From positions 1 through 37,159 of the forward strand of contig JAFEEX010000007.1 of assembly GCA_018240895.1 (NCBI GenBank): DNA of 37,159 nucleotides. The letters run 5' to 3'. The stretch is from Pseudomonadota bacterium. Lineage in GTDB: Bacteria; Pseudomonadota; Alphaproteobacteria; Sphingomonadales; Sphingomonadaceae. Positions 26,929-35,227 of the stretch are shown one piece after another. The position numbers were made by a program, and so were the translations under genes. Below the pieces are notes generated by a model that saw only the letters and a list, made by a program, of their open reading frames with translations, was not told the origin of the DNA and searched no databases. Every line of letters begins with the position of its first letter. The stretch's first letter is position 1.

Positions 26929-28182
26929 TCAGGCAGCTCTTCTCCTGCCCTTTGAAATGTTCACTACCTTGCCGCCGCCAAGGTGGTCGGCCCAATCCTG
27001 CATCATGCGGCGTCGAGGAGCTAGATACTCAGCAGCATTGTAGGCCCCCCGAACCTCATTGCTTTCCGAGTGTGCGAGTTGCAGCTCAACCCAGTCTTCA
27101 TGGTACTTGCGTATCCACATCACTGGCTTGCCGACCTCGACGAGTTGCTCGTTGGCCCAGGTACTCGCCAGACCTCGAAAGCCATGTACCGTCTGCCGAG
27201 TATGGTATCCCAGCCGATAAAGTGCGTAGATCATCGTGTTCTCAGAAATGGGCTTTTTGGGCATGCTGCCTGGAAATAGGAATTCTCCTTCCGTCTCTTC
27301 GATCATGCGTTTGGCAATTGCCACTGCCTGCACGGACAACGGAACAAGGTGCTCACGGCCCATTTTCATTCGATGCGCAGGAATGCGCCAGATCGGCTGC
27401 TTGCCATCAAGATCTTCGAACTCGGATTTCACGGCAAAACGCAGTTCCTTCGTCCTAACCCACGTAAGCAGCGCAAACATCACAGCATCGCGGGTAATCA
27501 GGGACCTGCGCTCGCCCTCTGCCTGATAGGCCTCGAGCTTTTCTAAGAGCGTCGGGACCTCACTGAGTGGTATCCGGCTCATATGTTTCACACGGGGCCG
27601 AGGCTTCAAGGCTCCCCGCAAGTGCGCCGTCGGGTCTGAGGCAGCCAAGCCGCACGCAATTGCAAACTGGAAAACCTGACCCACGCCCTGTTTGGCCCGT
27701 CGGCTGATATCGAGAGCGCCGCGAGCCTCAATCTTGCGCACCATTTCAAGCACGTCTGGTGGCGTGATTTCTTGCATCGGTTTCGTTCCAAGAAACGGAA
27801 AGACGTCCCGCTCCAAACGTGACCAAACGCGTGCTGCATGCGCAGGATCGAGTGCTGACTTTCGATTCTCGTGCCAACGCTCAGCAACGACGCGAAAGGC
27901 CTCGCCGCCATCTGGCGTCAGTGCTGCCTTGTTCTTCATCGGGTCAATGCCCTCCGCAAGGAGTGCCTTGGCTGCGGTTCTCTTATCTCTGGCGGCTGCC
28001 ATGCCGACGCCAGGGTAGGCTCCAAACGAAAGGAGCTTTTCCTTGCCGCCAAATCGATACTTGAGGCGCCAAAGTTTGGCTCCGTTCGGCTGGACCAGCA
28101 AGAACAGCCCCTCTGCATCTGAGAGCTTGTAGGCCTGCGCCCTGGGCTTTGCATTTTTGGCTGCGATTTCAGTCAGAGGCAT
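26929..28182 (-). CDS. intP4: Tyrosine-type integrase (P4/DUF4102 family)
   Basis: 417 residues from the ATG at 28182 with AAAGGAG eleven bases upstream; the frame stays open to 28254. The N-terminal arm-binding domain is DUF4102 type (MPLTEIAAKNAKPRAQAYKLSDAEGLFLLVQPNGAKLWRLKYRFGGKEKLLSFGAYP). A core-binding domain follows, then the catalytic domain with Arg in LLTWVRTKELR, HGFR, the HSESN box and the nucleophile Tyr in RGAYNAAEYLAPRR. It would insert and excise the element at the tRNA-Met gene about 180 bp away. It looks intact. Confidence 0.96.
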   Translation of the reverse strand: MPLTEIAAKNAKPRAQAYKLSDAEGLFLLVQPNGAKLWRLKYRFGGKEKLLSFGAYPGVGMAAARDKRTAAKALLAEGIDPMKNKAALTPDGGEAFRVVAERWHENRKSALDPAHAARVWSRLERDVFPFLGTKPMQEITPPDVLEMVRKIEARGALDISRRAKQGVGQVFQFAIACGLAASDPTAHLRGALKPRPRVKHMSRIPLSEVPTLLEKLEAYQAEGERRSLITRDAVMFALLTWVRTKELRFAVKSEFEDLDGKQPIWRIPAHRMKMGREHLVPLSVQAVAIAKRMIEETEGEFLFPGSMPKKPISENTMIYALYRLGYHTRQTVHGFRGLASTWANEQLVEVGKPVMWIRKYHEDWVELQLAHSESNEVRGAYNAAEYLAPRRRMMQDWADHLGGGKVVNISKGRRRAA

Positions 28183-28236
28183 TGGGGGTATCGCTCCTTT
28201 CCGATACGTTTCGAGAATACCCCCAAAATACCCCCA
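28183..28236. repeat. ATACCCCCA arm-type sites, right end
   Basis: ATACCCCCA is at 28217 and 28228 (plus strand), with one inverted copy at 28183-28191 overlapping the integrase leader. With the pair at 4910-4930 this makes five copies, all near the element ends. The copy in the leader could let integrase repress its own gene. Confidence 0.6.
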
Positions 28237-28250
28237 CACCAAATCTGGCT

Positions 28251-28280
28251 GCAAGCGGAAGCAAGCGGACCCAAGCGGAC
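28251..28280 (+). repeat. Three tandem 10-bp repeats (GCAAGCGGAA type)
   Basis: GCAAGCGGAA, GCAAGCGGAC and CCAAGCGGAC follow each other without gaps. Each is one helical turn, between the arm sites and the att core. They could be bound by an excisionase or directionality factor such as the AlpA-like protein. Confidence 0.6.
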
Positions 28281-28361
28281 GCGAATCGCGTCTAAGTACG
28301 TTGATTTAAGGTGATTTTATGGAAGAATGCGGACGCATGAGGAAGCGTCCGGAAGTGGGAA

Positions 28362-28378
28362 TGGTAGCGGAGGAGGGA
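28362..28378. repeat. Proximal attachment site copy (att core) in tRNA-Met
   Basis: TGGTAGCGGAGGAGGGA, the 3' end of the tRNA on the complementary strand, identical to 4835-4851. Confidence 0.9.
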
Positions 28379-28438
28379 CTCGAACCCCCGACACGCGGAT
28401 TATGATTCCGCTGCTCTAACCGGCTGAGCTACTCCGCC
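28362..28438 (-). tRNA. tRNA-Met (anticodon CAT), integration target
   Basis: 77 nt with CCA encoded. The acceptor stem GGCGGAG pairs with CTCCGCT, the D-arm is AGCTCAGCCGGTTAGAGC and the anticodon stem GCGGA/TCCGC encloses loop ATCATAA. The T-arm is GGGGGTTCGAGTCCC. Anticodon CAT and an ordinary G1-T72 closing pair point to elongator Met; an Ile2 tRNA (lysidine modified) is less likely. The 3' 17 nt are duplicated at 4835-4851, so the element carried a replacement 3' end and the tRNA stayed intact. Confidence 0.95.
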
Positions 28439-28504
28439 CCAAGGGGTGCTGGGCCAGCGGGAACGCCGGGCAGGCGGCGCACATAGGTTGCTGCGCGGCG
28501 GCGG

Positions 28505-29050
28505 TCAAGGCCGCTGTTTGCCGCGAAATGGCCAGACGCCCGCCCTGTCCCACCGCCCCGGGTGATAGCAGTACAGTCCAAGCCCGGCAAAGCGGAAGCG
28601 GTGGGCAATCATCCCCGCTTTCAACTCCTGTTGAAGCGCCTTGGCAGTGGCCGTATCCACCTTGTTCTGGATGGTTATGTGCAAACGCGGCGAGTGGCGA
28701 TCCTGCGCCGTCAACGCGCCGTGGAAATGCGCGGCGATCATTGCCCGGATCGCCAGCATATCCGCGCTGCGCACCGCAACCGCCGTTCCCGTGCCGAGAT
28801 CCATCAGTCCGCCCACAAGTGCATCCGGAGCCGCGAATTCGGCTACGTGGCGCGCCAGCACACGGCCAAGTTCCCCCCGGAGCGATGGAGCAAAGCCGTG
28901 GAACAGCGTGACATGGGCGGCAAGCACATTGCGTTCAGCCGGATAGTGCGCCTGACGCAAAGCGTCAGCCCAGCGAAAAATCTGCGGGGGCAGCTCAGCC
29001 GTGACGATATACGGTGCAGGCGGCGGCCGGGAGGGAGGGGAAGCGGCCAT
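28505..29050 (-). CDS. 2'-5' RNA ligase family protein
   Basis: 181 residues. Two HxT-type motifs of the 2H phosphoesterase fold are present: HVTLF (about residue 46) and HITIQ (about residue 124), about 78 residues apart as the family expects. The N terminus is Pro-rich and the real start could be a little further in. Bacterial members (ThpR/LigT) have RNA ligase or cyclic phosphodiesterase activity in vitro, with unclear cell roles. It stands alone on the chromosomal side of the tRNA. Confidence 0.82.
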   Translation of the reverse strand: MAASPPSRPPPAPYIVTAELPPQIFRWADALRQAHYPAERNVLAAHVTLFHGFAPSLRGELGRVLARHVAEFAAPDALVGGLMDLGTGTAVAVRSADMLAIRAMIAAHFHGALTAQDRHSPRLHITIQNKVDTATAKALQQELKAGMIAHRFRFAGLGLYCYHPGRWDRAGVWPFRGKQRP

Positions 29051-29239
29051 CGCCTACACCTTCCCGTTCAAACAGTTTCGAGCTCGGTTGGTTCCCGGAT
29101 CAAAACGTCAGACAGCATTTCGGGTGCCTACCAGGCCAGCGGGGCCGCTGTCCGTAGCAGTTTCGTTGAAGTCGGAATTCTCAAACCATTCGACTATCGT
29201 CATGTTACCATCCATCCTTGCACAACCCCAATTGCGCAT

Positions 29240-29305
29240 ATCAAAACCCACATAACCCTTATCGACCAGCAATGTCCTTGCTTCGGGCAAAGCCGCCTGA
29301 ACCAT
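29240..29305 (-). pseudogene. Short IS5-like transposase remnant
   Basis: On the minus strand VQAALPEARTLLVDKGYVGFDM resembles the conserved ALP.A..LL.DKGYD segment of IS5-family transposases; the sequence then turns into unrelated residues. It is only about 20 codons long and has no visible ends, so it is a weak call. The rest of the 29051-29542 gap shows nothing I can name. Confidence 0.35.
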
Positions 29306-29542
29306 CTGACAGCAGCCGGATTTTGTCCGGTCAGGGATACTTGTCCGGTTGGCACATCACAAACACATCAGTGGCCAGCAGGCCGCATCCCCGCTGACTG
29401 CCTAGAACACCCGATAAGACCGTTCAGCATTTGGGCGGGGTTCGGCCTGGTCGATCAGGTTGTGGTCCGGCGTAGCCGGCAGTGCCTTCACGTATCAAAG
29501 TGGGACGGACGGAATTTAACCGGGAGTACGCACTTCCCGGCC

Positions 29543-29573
29543 TTGACAAATACTTGGTTAAAATTGGTTTAAT
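29543..29573 (+). promoter_or_regulatory. Possible sigma-70 promoter of the PEP-CTERM protease gene
   Basis: A consensus TTGACA (29543-29548) is followed after 19 bp by TTTAAT (29568-29573) in an A/T-rich patch, 71 bp before the start codon. The spacer is longer than the ideal 17. A small hairpin (CCGGGAG/CTTCCCGG) lies just upstream. Confidence 0.45.
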
Positions 29574-29643
29574 ACGCCCATTGGAGATGTGGGCACCCGA
29601 TTCGACCTGGAACGGGTAGTGACGTCTAAACGGGGGATAGAAT

Positions 29644-30789
29644 ATGAAGCTCAGTTCGCGCGCTTTTGCGACCGCTGCAATCGTTGCCACCTTTGCCGCT
29701 CCGGCCCTGGCCGGCACCGCCACGGGCACTTTCAAAGGTTCGACCTGGCAGGCCGCAAGCACCATCATCGGCCAAACCTCAACCGCGACGGCCGCTGGCG
29801 GCGGCAACCCGATCTATACTGCACCGATGCCGCAATACAGCGGCGTTACCTCGCTGATCATGAACCATGGCACGGGCGGAAATTTCATCTGCTCGGGCAC
29901 GCTGGTCAGCGCAACCAAGATCGTTACCGCAGCCCACTGCGTCAGCGGTGGCGGCGGGGCTGTCGACCCCAGCCTTGTGACCACGACGGCCTATTTCTAT
30001 GGCGGCAGCAACCCCGATACGGTCGTGCCGTTCAACCCGGCTTCGACGGGCATCACAATCTCAAGCGTTGCGGTAAACCCGCTCTACACCGGCGAAACGA
30101 TCGACCAAAACGATATTGCCGTGCTGACGCTGTCCTCAGCCGCGCCGGGATTCGCCAAGATCTATGGGATGGATTTTTCCGGCATCACCCAAGGTGAAGA
30201 GTTTAACGTTGCCGGATACGGCGGGCGTTCGGACACCGGCGGTGCGGTTGGCGTCAACCTTAGCACCGGCCGGTTGCGCCAGGGCCTGAACACCTATGAC
30301 TTACAACTTGGCGATGCCGATTTCGGCGGTCAGTGGGCGTCTATCCTGGGATCGACCGCGCAGATCGATCAGGTGTGGATGTCGGACTTCGACAATGGCA
30401 CCCTGGCCAATGATACCGGCTGTCAAATTGCGGTGTTCGGGTTTGGCGCTGATCCAAACAAGTATTGCACGTCCTATCTTGGCGCGCGTGAAGTCAACCT
30501 GGCGGGCGGCGATTCGGGCGGGCCGAACTTCGTCAACGGCAAGCTTGTGGCGGTCAATTCGTTCGGACTGACCTTCGGCAAGGATTGGGGTGATATTGAC
30601 AACAAGCTCAACGACACGTTCGGCGAATTCTCGGGCTACGCCCCGCTTTACGCCAGCAAGGTGTTCGTCCAGACGGCGGTCGGGGTTCCCGAACCGATGA
30701 CCTGGGCCTTGATGATCGTTGGCTTTGGCATGATTGGCGCTTCAACCCGCCGCAGGCGCAAGGCGGCAGGGGTTCCAGCAATCGCCTGA
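29644..30789 (+). CDS. PEP-CTERM-anchored trypsin-like serine protease
   Basis: 381 residues. The signal peptide ends at PALAG. The trypsin fold shows all three catalytic motifs: IVTAAHC (His), DQNDIAVL (Asp) and NLAGGDSGGP (Ser). The C terminus is the sphingomonad PEP-CTERM signal: VPEPMTWALMIVGFGMIGASTRRRRK, with a Pro-Glu-Pro motif, a TM helix and a basic tail. Such proteins are processed by exosortase and placed at the cell surface or released. The start is preceded by a purine-rich GGGGGATAGAAT. It stands alone with its own promoter; the substrate is unknown. Confidence 0.93.
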   Translation: MKLSSRAFATAAIVATFAAPALAGTATGTFKGSTWQAASTIIGQTSTATAAGGGNPIYTAPMPQYSGVTSLIMNHGTGGNFICSGTLVSATKIVTAAHCVSGGGGAVDPSLVTTTAYFYGGSNPDTVVPFNPASTGITISSVAVNPLYTGETIDQNDIAVLTLSSAAPGFAKIYGMDFSGITQGEEFNVAGYGGRSDTGGAVGVNLSTGRLRQGLNTYDLQLGDADFGGQWASILGSTAQIDQVWMSDFDNGTLANDTGCQIAVFGFGADPNKYCTSYLGAREVNLAGGDSGGPNFVNGKLVAVNSFGLTFGKDWGDIDNKLNDTFGEFSGYAPLYASKVFVQTAVGVPEPMTWALMIVGFGMIGASTRRRRKAAGVPAIA

Positions 30790-30859
30790 ATTTCGCCATA
30801 GGGACTACGATTCATGTCGGCGTCATTGATGCCGGCTCTTCGAACCAATCATGTGATCT

Positions 30860-30912
30860 GGTGGCACTCCGCGATCATCGCGAAGTGCCACCTGCATCCC
30901 GAAACCGGGATG
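30860..30912. terminator. Long palindrome plus hairpin after the protease gene
   Basis: GGTGGCACT...AGTGCCACC encloses CGCGAT/ATCGCG, giving a 33-bp palindrome (30860-30892) with one mismatch pair. Right after it, CATCCC GAAACC GGGATG (30895-30912) folds as well. It lies 70 bp past the protease stop and could end its transcript, though there is no T-run. The remainder of 30790-31264 has no recognisable gene. Confidence 0.5.
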
Positions 30913-31264
30913 ATCATTGTCGATCACGATGTTTATCCGGCGCGCGAAATGGCCCCAAGCCCTGCGGCGGCAGCTTGACCCTGCCGAGTACGCGCCGTCC
31001 ACCGGTACATGACGAAAACCTCAGTCACCGACAGGCAACAGACCTCCCCTCCGCGGCGGCCTTGAACAGGTCATGTCGTGGTTTGAAGTTTGGCGCATTA
31101 CAGATCGGGATGATGGCGCCCGGTGAGAATACGTGCACCACCGGCAGAATGGATAATTGCGGAAGCGTCAGCCGCTTAGCGATTTAACCGGACGATTAAA
31201 ACAGTTGCGTCCTGGTGTCCGAACCGCCATTCAATCGGAATGCCGTGAGAGGAGACCTGTTCCG

Positions 31265-33250
31265 ATGAATCGCCCCACCCTGGCTCTGTCCACCTTGGCC
31301 GTGCTGCTCAGCGGCACCGCCGCTTTCGCTCAGACCACCACTCCCACGGCAGCCGCCGATCCAGCATTGCAGCCCAAGCCGGCCAGCGCCGCGACCATCG
31401 CCGCGCAAAAGGCTACCGCGCAGGCGTTGCCGGCCGAGGACGGGCGCGACGCGGCATTCGCCAAGCAAGGGTTCATCGCCAGCCGCACCGATCCGCTGAT
31501 CCGCAACGCGGCGGACCAGCCGGTGTGGAACCTGGCGGGCTATGACTTCGTCACCGGCCCCGCCCCGGCCACGGTCAACCCCTCGCTGTGGCGCGAGGTG
31601 GGCAATCTGCGCCAGCATGGACTGTTCGCGGTCAGCGACGGGGTCTGGCAGGTCCGCGGCTTTGACGTTTCGAACATGACCGTGGTGCGCGGCGCGACCG
31701 GCTGGATCCTGATCGATCCGCTGACCACCCGCGAAACCGCCGCCGCGGCGCTGGAACTGGTCAATGCCAGGCTGGGCGCGCGCCCGGTGAGCGCGGTGAT
31801 CTACAGCCACAGCCATGCCGACCACTTCGGCGGAGTGCGCGGCGTGGTGAGCGAGGCTGACGTCAAGACTGGCAAGACGGCGATCATCGCCCCGGCACGT
31901 TTCATGGAAGAAACGGCGTCCGAAAACGTCATGGCCGGGGCGGCGATGGGCCGCCGCGCGACCTTCCAGTTCGGTACGGCCCTGAAGCCCGGTCCGCAGG
32001 GACAGATGGGATCGGGCATCGGCATGGGCACCTCGGGCGGGGAGATCACCCTGATCGCGCCGACCGATACCATCACCCGCACCGGCGAGACGCGCACGAT
32101 CGATGGTGTACCGCTGGAATTCCAGATGGTGTCGGGCAGCGAAGCGCCGAGCGAACTCAACGTCTATATCGTGCAGCAGAAGGTGCTGCTTTCGGCAGAG
32201 ATGAGCACCTGTTCGCTGCACAACATCCTCACCCCGCGTGGGGCCAAGGTGCGCGATACCCATGCCTGGGCGGGTTACCTTGACGAAGCGCTGAAACTTT
32301 ACGGCCAGCGCAGCGACGCGGTGATTTCCAGTCATTGCTGGCCGCGGTTCGGCCAGGGCGAAGTTGCATCGATGCTGGCATCGCAGCGCGACAATTATCG
32401 TTACCTCCACGATCAGAGCGTCCGGCTGATGAACCGGGGCGAGACCCAGACCGAGATCGCCGAGCAGCTGGTCCAGCCGCCCGAACTGGCCAAACAGTGG
32501 TACAATCACGGCTATTACGGCACCTACAGCCACAATTCGAAGGCGATCTATCAGTTCTATCTCGGCTGGTACGATGCCAACCCGGCCAATCTCAATCCCT
32601 GGCCCCCGCAGGACCGCGCCAAGCGCTATGTCGCGGCGATGGGCGGCGCGGCCAAGGTGCTGACCAGCGCGAAGGCGGCGATGGCGGCGGGCGATTACCG
32701 CTGGTCATCAGACCTGCTCAATCAACTGGTCTTTGCCGATCCGGCCAACAAGCAGGCCCGCGTCTTGCTGGCTGACAGCTATGAACAGCAGGGTTATCAG
32801 GCCGAAAGCGGGATATGGCGCAACCAGTTCCTGTCCGCCGCGAACGAACTGCGCAGCGGCTATCGCGCTGCCCCGGCCCGTACTCAAAGCGCCGACATGA
32901 TCGCCGCGGTGCCCACCCAGATCCTGCTCGATTCGGTCGCTACCCGGTTCGATCCGGCGCGGATGGGCGGACGCAAACTGGCGGTCAACCTGGTCATGCC
33001 CGAACGCAGCGAGACTGCCGGGGTTGAGGTCACCGGCACGACGATGATCGCGCGGATGGAGCCGATGGCCAATGCCGACGTCACCGTCACCGCCCCGCGC
33101 CGGGCGCTGCTGGGCCTGCTGTTCCTCAAGCTGCCGCTGGAACAGCTTGAGATGGCGGGACTCAAGGTGGAGGGCAACCGCGATCTGGCGCAAGCCTGGC
33201 TCAATGCGATTGATCCGGTGCCCAACGGGTTCACGATTGTCGAACCGTGA
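31265..33250 (+). CDS. SdsA-type alkyl/linear primary alkylsulfatase
   Basis: 661 residues from the ATG at 31265 with GAGGAGA upstream; an earlier start at 31157 is unsupported. A signal peptide (LALSTLAVLLSGTAAFA) is followed by the metallo-beta-lactamase domain with YSHSHADHFGG and further ligands (SAEMSTCSLHNI, SSHCWPRFG). Then come a dimerisation region (LMNRGETQTEIAEQL to WYDANPANLNPWPP) and a C-terminal SCP2-like domain (VNLVMPERSETAGVEVTGTTM). It hydrolyses alkyl sulfates such as SDS in the periplasm, releasing sulfate and the alcohol. It stands alone, with a zincin gene convergent. Confidence 0.94.
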   Translation: MNRPTLALSTLAVLLSGTAAFAQTTTPTAAADPALQPKPASAATIAAQKATAQALPAEDGRDAAFAKQGFIASRTDPLIRNAADQPVWNLAGYDFVTGPAPATVNPSLWREVGNLRQHGLFAVSDGVWQVRGFDVSNMTVVRGATGWILIDPLTTRETAAAALELVNARLGARPVSAVIYSHSHADHFGGVRGVVSEADVKTGKTAIIAPARFMEETASENVMAGAAMGRRATFQFGTALKPGPQGQMGSGIGMGTSGGEITLIAPTDTITRTGETRTIDGVPLEFQMVSGSEAPSELNVYIVQQKVLLSAEMSTCSLHNILTPRGAKVRDTHAWAGYLDEALKLYGQRSDAVISSHCWPRFGQGEVASMLASQRDNYRYLHDQSVRLMNRGETQTEIAEQLVQPPELAKQWYNHGYYGTYSHNSKAIYQFYLGWYDANPANLNPWPPQDRAKRYVAAMGGAAKVLTSAKAAMAAGDYRWSSDLLNQLVFADPANKQARVLLADSYEQQGYQAESGIWRNQFLSAANELRSGYRAAPARTQSADMIAAVPTQILLDSVATRFDPARMGGRKLAVNLVMPERSETAGVEVTGTTMIARMEPMANADVTVTAPRRALLGLLFLKLPLEQLEMAGLKVEGNRDLAQAWLNAIDPVPNGFTIVEP

Positions 33251-33262
33251 GCCGCTTCTGGA

Positions 33263-34198
33263 TCACGCCGCCAGTCGCGCCAGTTGCTCTTTGACTGCTT
33301 GCTTCAATTCTACGCCGTTCCTGCGCGCAAGCGCGGGCAGTTGCTGGCCAGCGCCAATAGCCCGGGCGACGGCAAGACCCAACAGATAGCCCATGCGGCT
33401 ATAAGCGATACCGGTTTGGTCAGCAAAGAAGAACCGCGCGTAATCAGCCTGTTCGCGAGATTCGAGGATCGGCAAAATTTCGCGCGCTGCCTTGCCGATC
33501 TCTCCAGCGGGCGCCGAAGCCAGAGTCTTGTCCAGCAATATGTCGGCAAGGCTGGCACCGGGATTCAGGCGTTCAGACAGGTAGGTAGCAAGCCCCTCGG
33601 CCCACAATGCCTGATAGAGCGTTGGTTCGCCCGTATCGTTGAATTCGGGATTGGCCTGCGCATGATAGACATGAAAACTCTCGTGATCGAACAGCACCTT
33701 CAGGTCCGCCTTCGGCCCGTAAAGCTTGGCAATCATGTCTGCGCCGAAGAACACGCTTGGCACGCCGTCCCAGGTCATCGACCGGCCATCGAAGCTTCCA
33801 AAGCTTATCAGAAAAACGGTGCGCGAGCGTGCAGGTTCAAAATCACTGAAGACGCTTTTGAACCCTGCTTCATGCCCCCGATAGGCCGGTGGAATCCGCC
33901 GCGAAACTTCGCGGACCTGGCCTTCAAGCTTGATGAAATCGGGCAGCCATTGGCGAACTTGATCCTGGGCGATGGTTACTTGCGCGCCGGCATAGATTGC
34001 CTTGTTGGCGGCAACGTAGTGGCGAAAAATGTATTCAGCGGTATCGCCGCTGCGCTTGGCGCGCGCCCATATCCGCCAAAATTCGGTCAGCATATCGGGC
34101 AGTCGCGGTTGCGGCGGGGGCGCTGCGATCAAAGCACCAGGCCCGGCCATCACCAGCCCCGACACCGCCGTACCGATCAGAACATCCCTGCGCCTCAT
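33263..34198 (-). CDS. Secreted zincin-like putative metalloprotease (DUF2268-like)
   Basis: 311 residues. A twin-arginine-like signal (MRRRDVLIGTAVSGLVMAGPGALIAA) precedes a soluble domain with VLFDHESFHVYH, an HExxH zinc site. About 30 residues on comes WAEGLATYLSERL, with a Glu that can be the third ligand (gluzincin arrangement). This resembles DUF2268-type predicted proteases. No substrate is known. It ends 12 bp from the sulfatase stop, convergent, and starts 51 bp after mltG in the same direction, so it may be the last gene of the acpP-fabF-mltG series. Confidence 0.75.
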   Translation of the reverse strand: MRRRDVLIGTAVSGLVMAGPGALIAAPPPQPRLPDMLTEFWRIWARAKRSGDTAEYIFRHYVAANKAIYAGAQVTIAQDQVRQWLPDFIKLEGQVREVSRRIPPAYRGHEAGFKSVFSDFEPARSRTVFLISFGSFDGRSMTWDGVPSVFFGADMIAKLYGPKADLKVLFDHESFHVYHAQANPEFNDTGEPTLYQALWAEGLATYLSERLNPGASLADILLDKTLASAPAGEIGKAAREILPILESREQADYARFFFADQTGIAYSRMGYLLGLAVARAIGAGQQLPALARRNGVELKQAVKEQLARLAA

Positions 34199-34249
34199 TG
34201 CTCGTCCCTTCCGGTTTTCCTCCTCGCGGGGTCGGCTGGCAATCTTGCC

Positions 34250-35227
34250 TCAAAAATCCCCGCGCGCTTTGCGCAGGGTGTACCACTTTTCTACATTGGC
34301 GTTGTGTTCCTGCAGGGTTGCGGCGAAGACGTGGCCGCCGGTGCCGTCCGCCACCATGTACAGCGCGTTTGTTTGTGCCGGGTTGAGCGCGGCTTCGATG
34401 CTGGCGCGGCCCGGGTTGGTGATCGGTCCCTTGGGAAGGCCGATCATCGAATAGGTGTTGTAATCATTCACCGCCTGAATTTCGGACTGGCGGATGCGGC
34501 GACCCAGCGGCTTGCCCTTGGTGACCGGGTAGATGATCGTGGGATCGGCCTGAAGCGGAATCCCCTGCTTGAGCCGGTTGGAATAGAGCCCAGCCACAAT
34601 CCGCCGCTCATCCGGCTTGCCGGTCTCTTTCTCGACGATGGAGGCAAGCGTCAGCGCCGCCTCCGGCGTCGACACGGCAATGTCCTTGGCCCGTTTTTCC
34701 CACAATTCAGCCAGGGTGCGCTGCATGGCTGCCTGCATCCGCAGGACCACGGCCTGGCGGCTTTCGCCTTTTCCGATCTCGTAGGTATCGGGCAGGATTG
34801 ATCCTTCGGCGGGTACGTCGATCGAACCGGTCAGGTTGCCCTGCGCCATCAACCGGTCATAGACCATGATCGACGGCATCCCTTCAGGCACGGTGACGAA
34901 GCGGCGCAATACCTCGTCCCCCTGAATGATCCGGAGAATGCGCGCCGGGCTGGCCCCCTTGGGCAGCAGGAATTCGCCCGCCTTGATCGGCGCCCCGCCG
35001 GCCAGAATGCGCGCGCGCAGCTTGAACGCTGAGGCGGAGGAAATTGCCCCTTCCGCCTGCAATTTGTCCGCAACGCCGGCCAGGCTTGCCTTTTCGGGCA
35101 CGACAAAGGCGGTGTTCTTGGCGAGCGGCCCCGCTGAATACCATCCACCAAAAAACCAGGTGCCAATGACCAGCAGAAGCGCGCCCGCCACGACCAGCGG
35201 GGCGCGGCCCCAGCGCGAACCCAGCAT
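34250..35227 (-). CDS. mltG: Endolytic murein transglycosylase MltG
   Basis: 325 residues. One N-terminal TM helix (PLVVAGALLLVIGTWFFGGWYS), then the YceG domain: AFVVPEKASLAGVADKLQAEGAI (LysM-like), VTVPEGMPSIMVYDRL, and the catalytic region LASIVEKETGKPDERRIVAGLYSNRLKQGIPLQADPTIIY. The C terminus has NTYSMIGLPKGPITNPGRASIEAALNP. It cuts nascent glycan strands at the inner membrane. The start overlaps the fabF stop by one base, the common acpP-fabF-mltG order. Confidence 0.96.
   Translation of the reverse strand: MLGSRWGRAPLVVAGALLLVIGTWFFGGWYSAGPLAKNTAFVVPEKASLAGVADKLQAEGAISSASAFKLRARILAGGAPIKAGEFLLPKGASPARILRIIQGDEVLRRFVTVPEGMPSIMVYDRLMAQGNLTGSIDVPAEGSILPDTYEIGKGESRQAVVLRMQAAMQRTLAELWEKRAKDIAVSTPEAALTLASIVEKETGKPDERRIVAGLYSNRLKQGIPLQADPTIIYPVTKGKPLGRRIRQSEIQAVNDYNTYSMIGLPKGPITNPGRASIEAALNPAQTNALYMVADGTGGHVFAATLQEHNANVEKWYTLRKARGDF

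Noticed and set aside
28562-29572. 336-codon plus-strand frame over the RNA ligase gene and the following gap
   Set aside because: The first half is antisense to the 2H phosphoesterase gene; the second half has no recognisable domain and no RBS-supported start.
33284-34801. 505-codon plus-strand frame opposite the zincin and mltG genes
   Set aside because: It crosses two well-supported genes and an intergenic gap and shows no domain.
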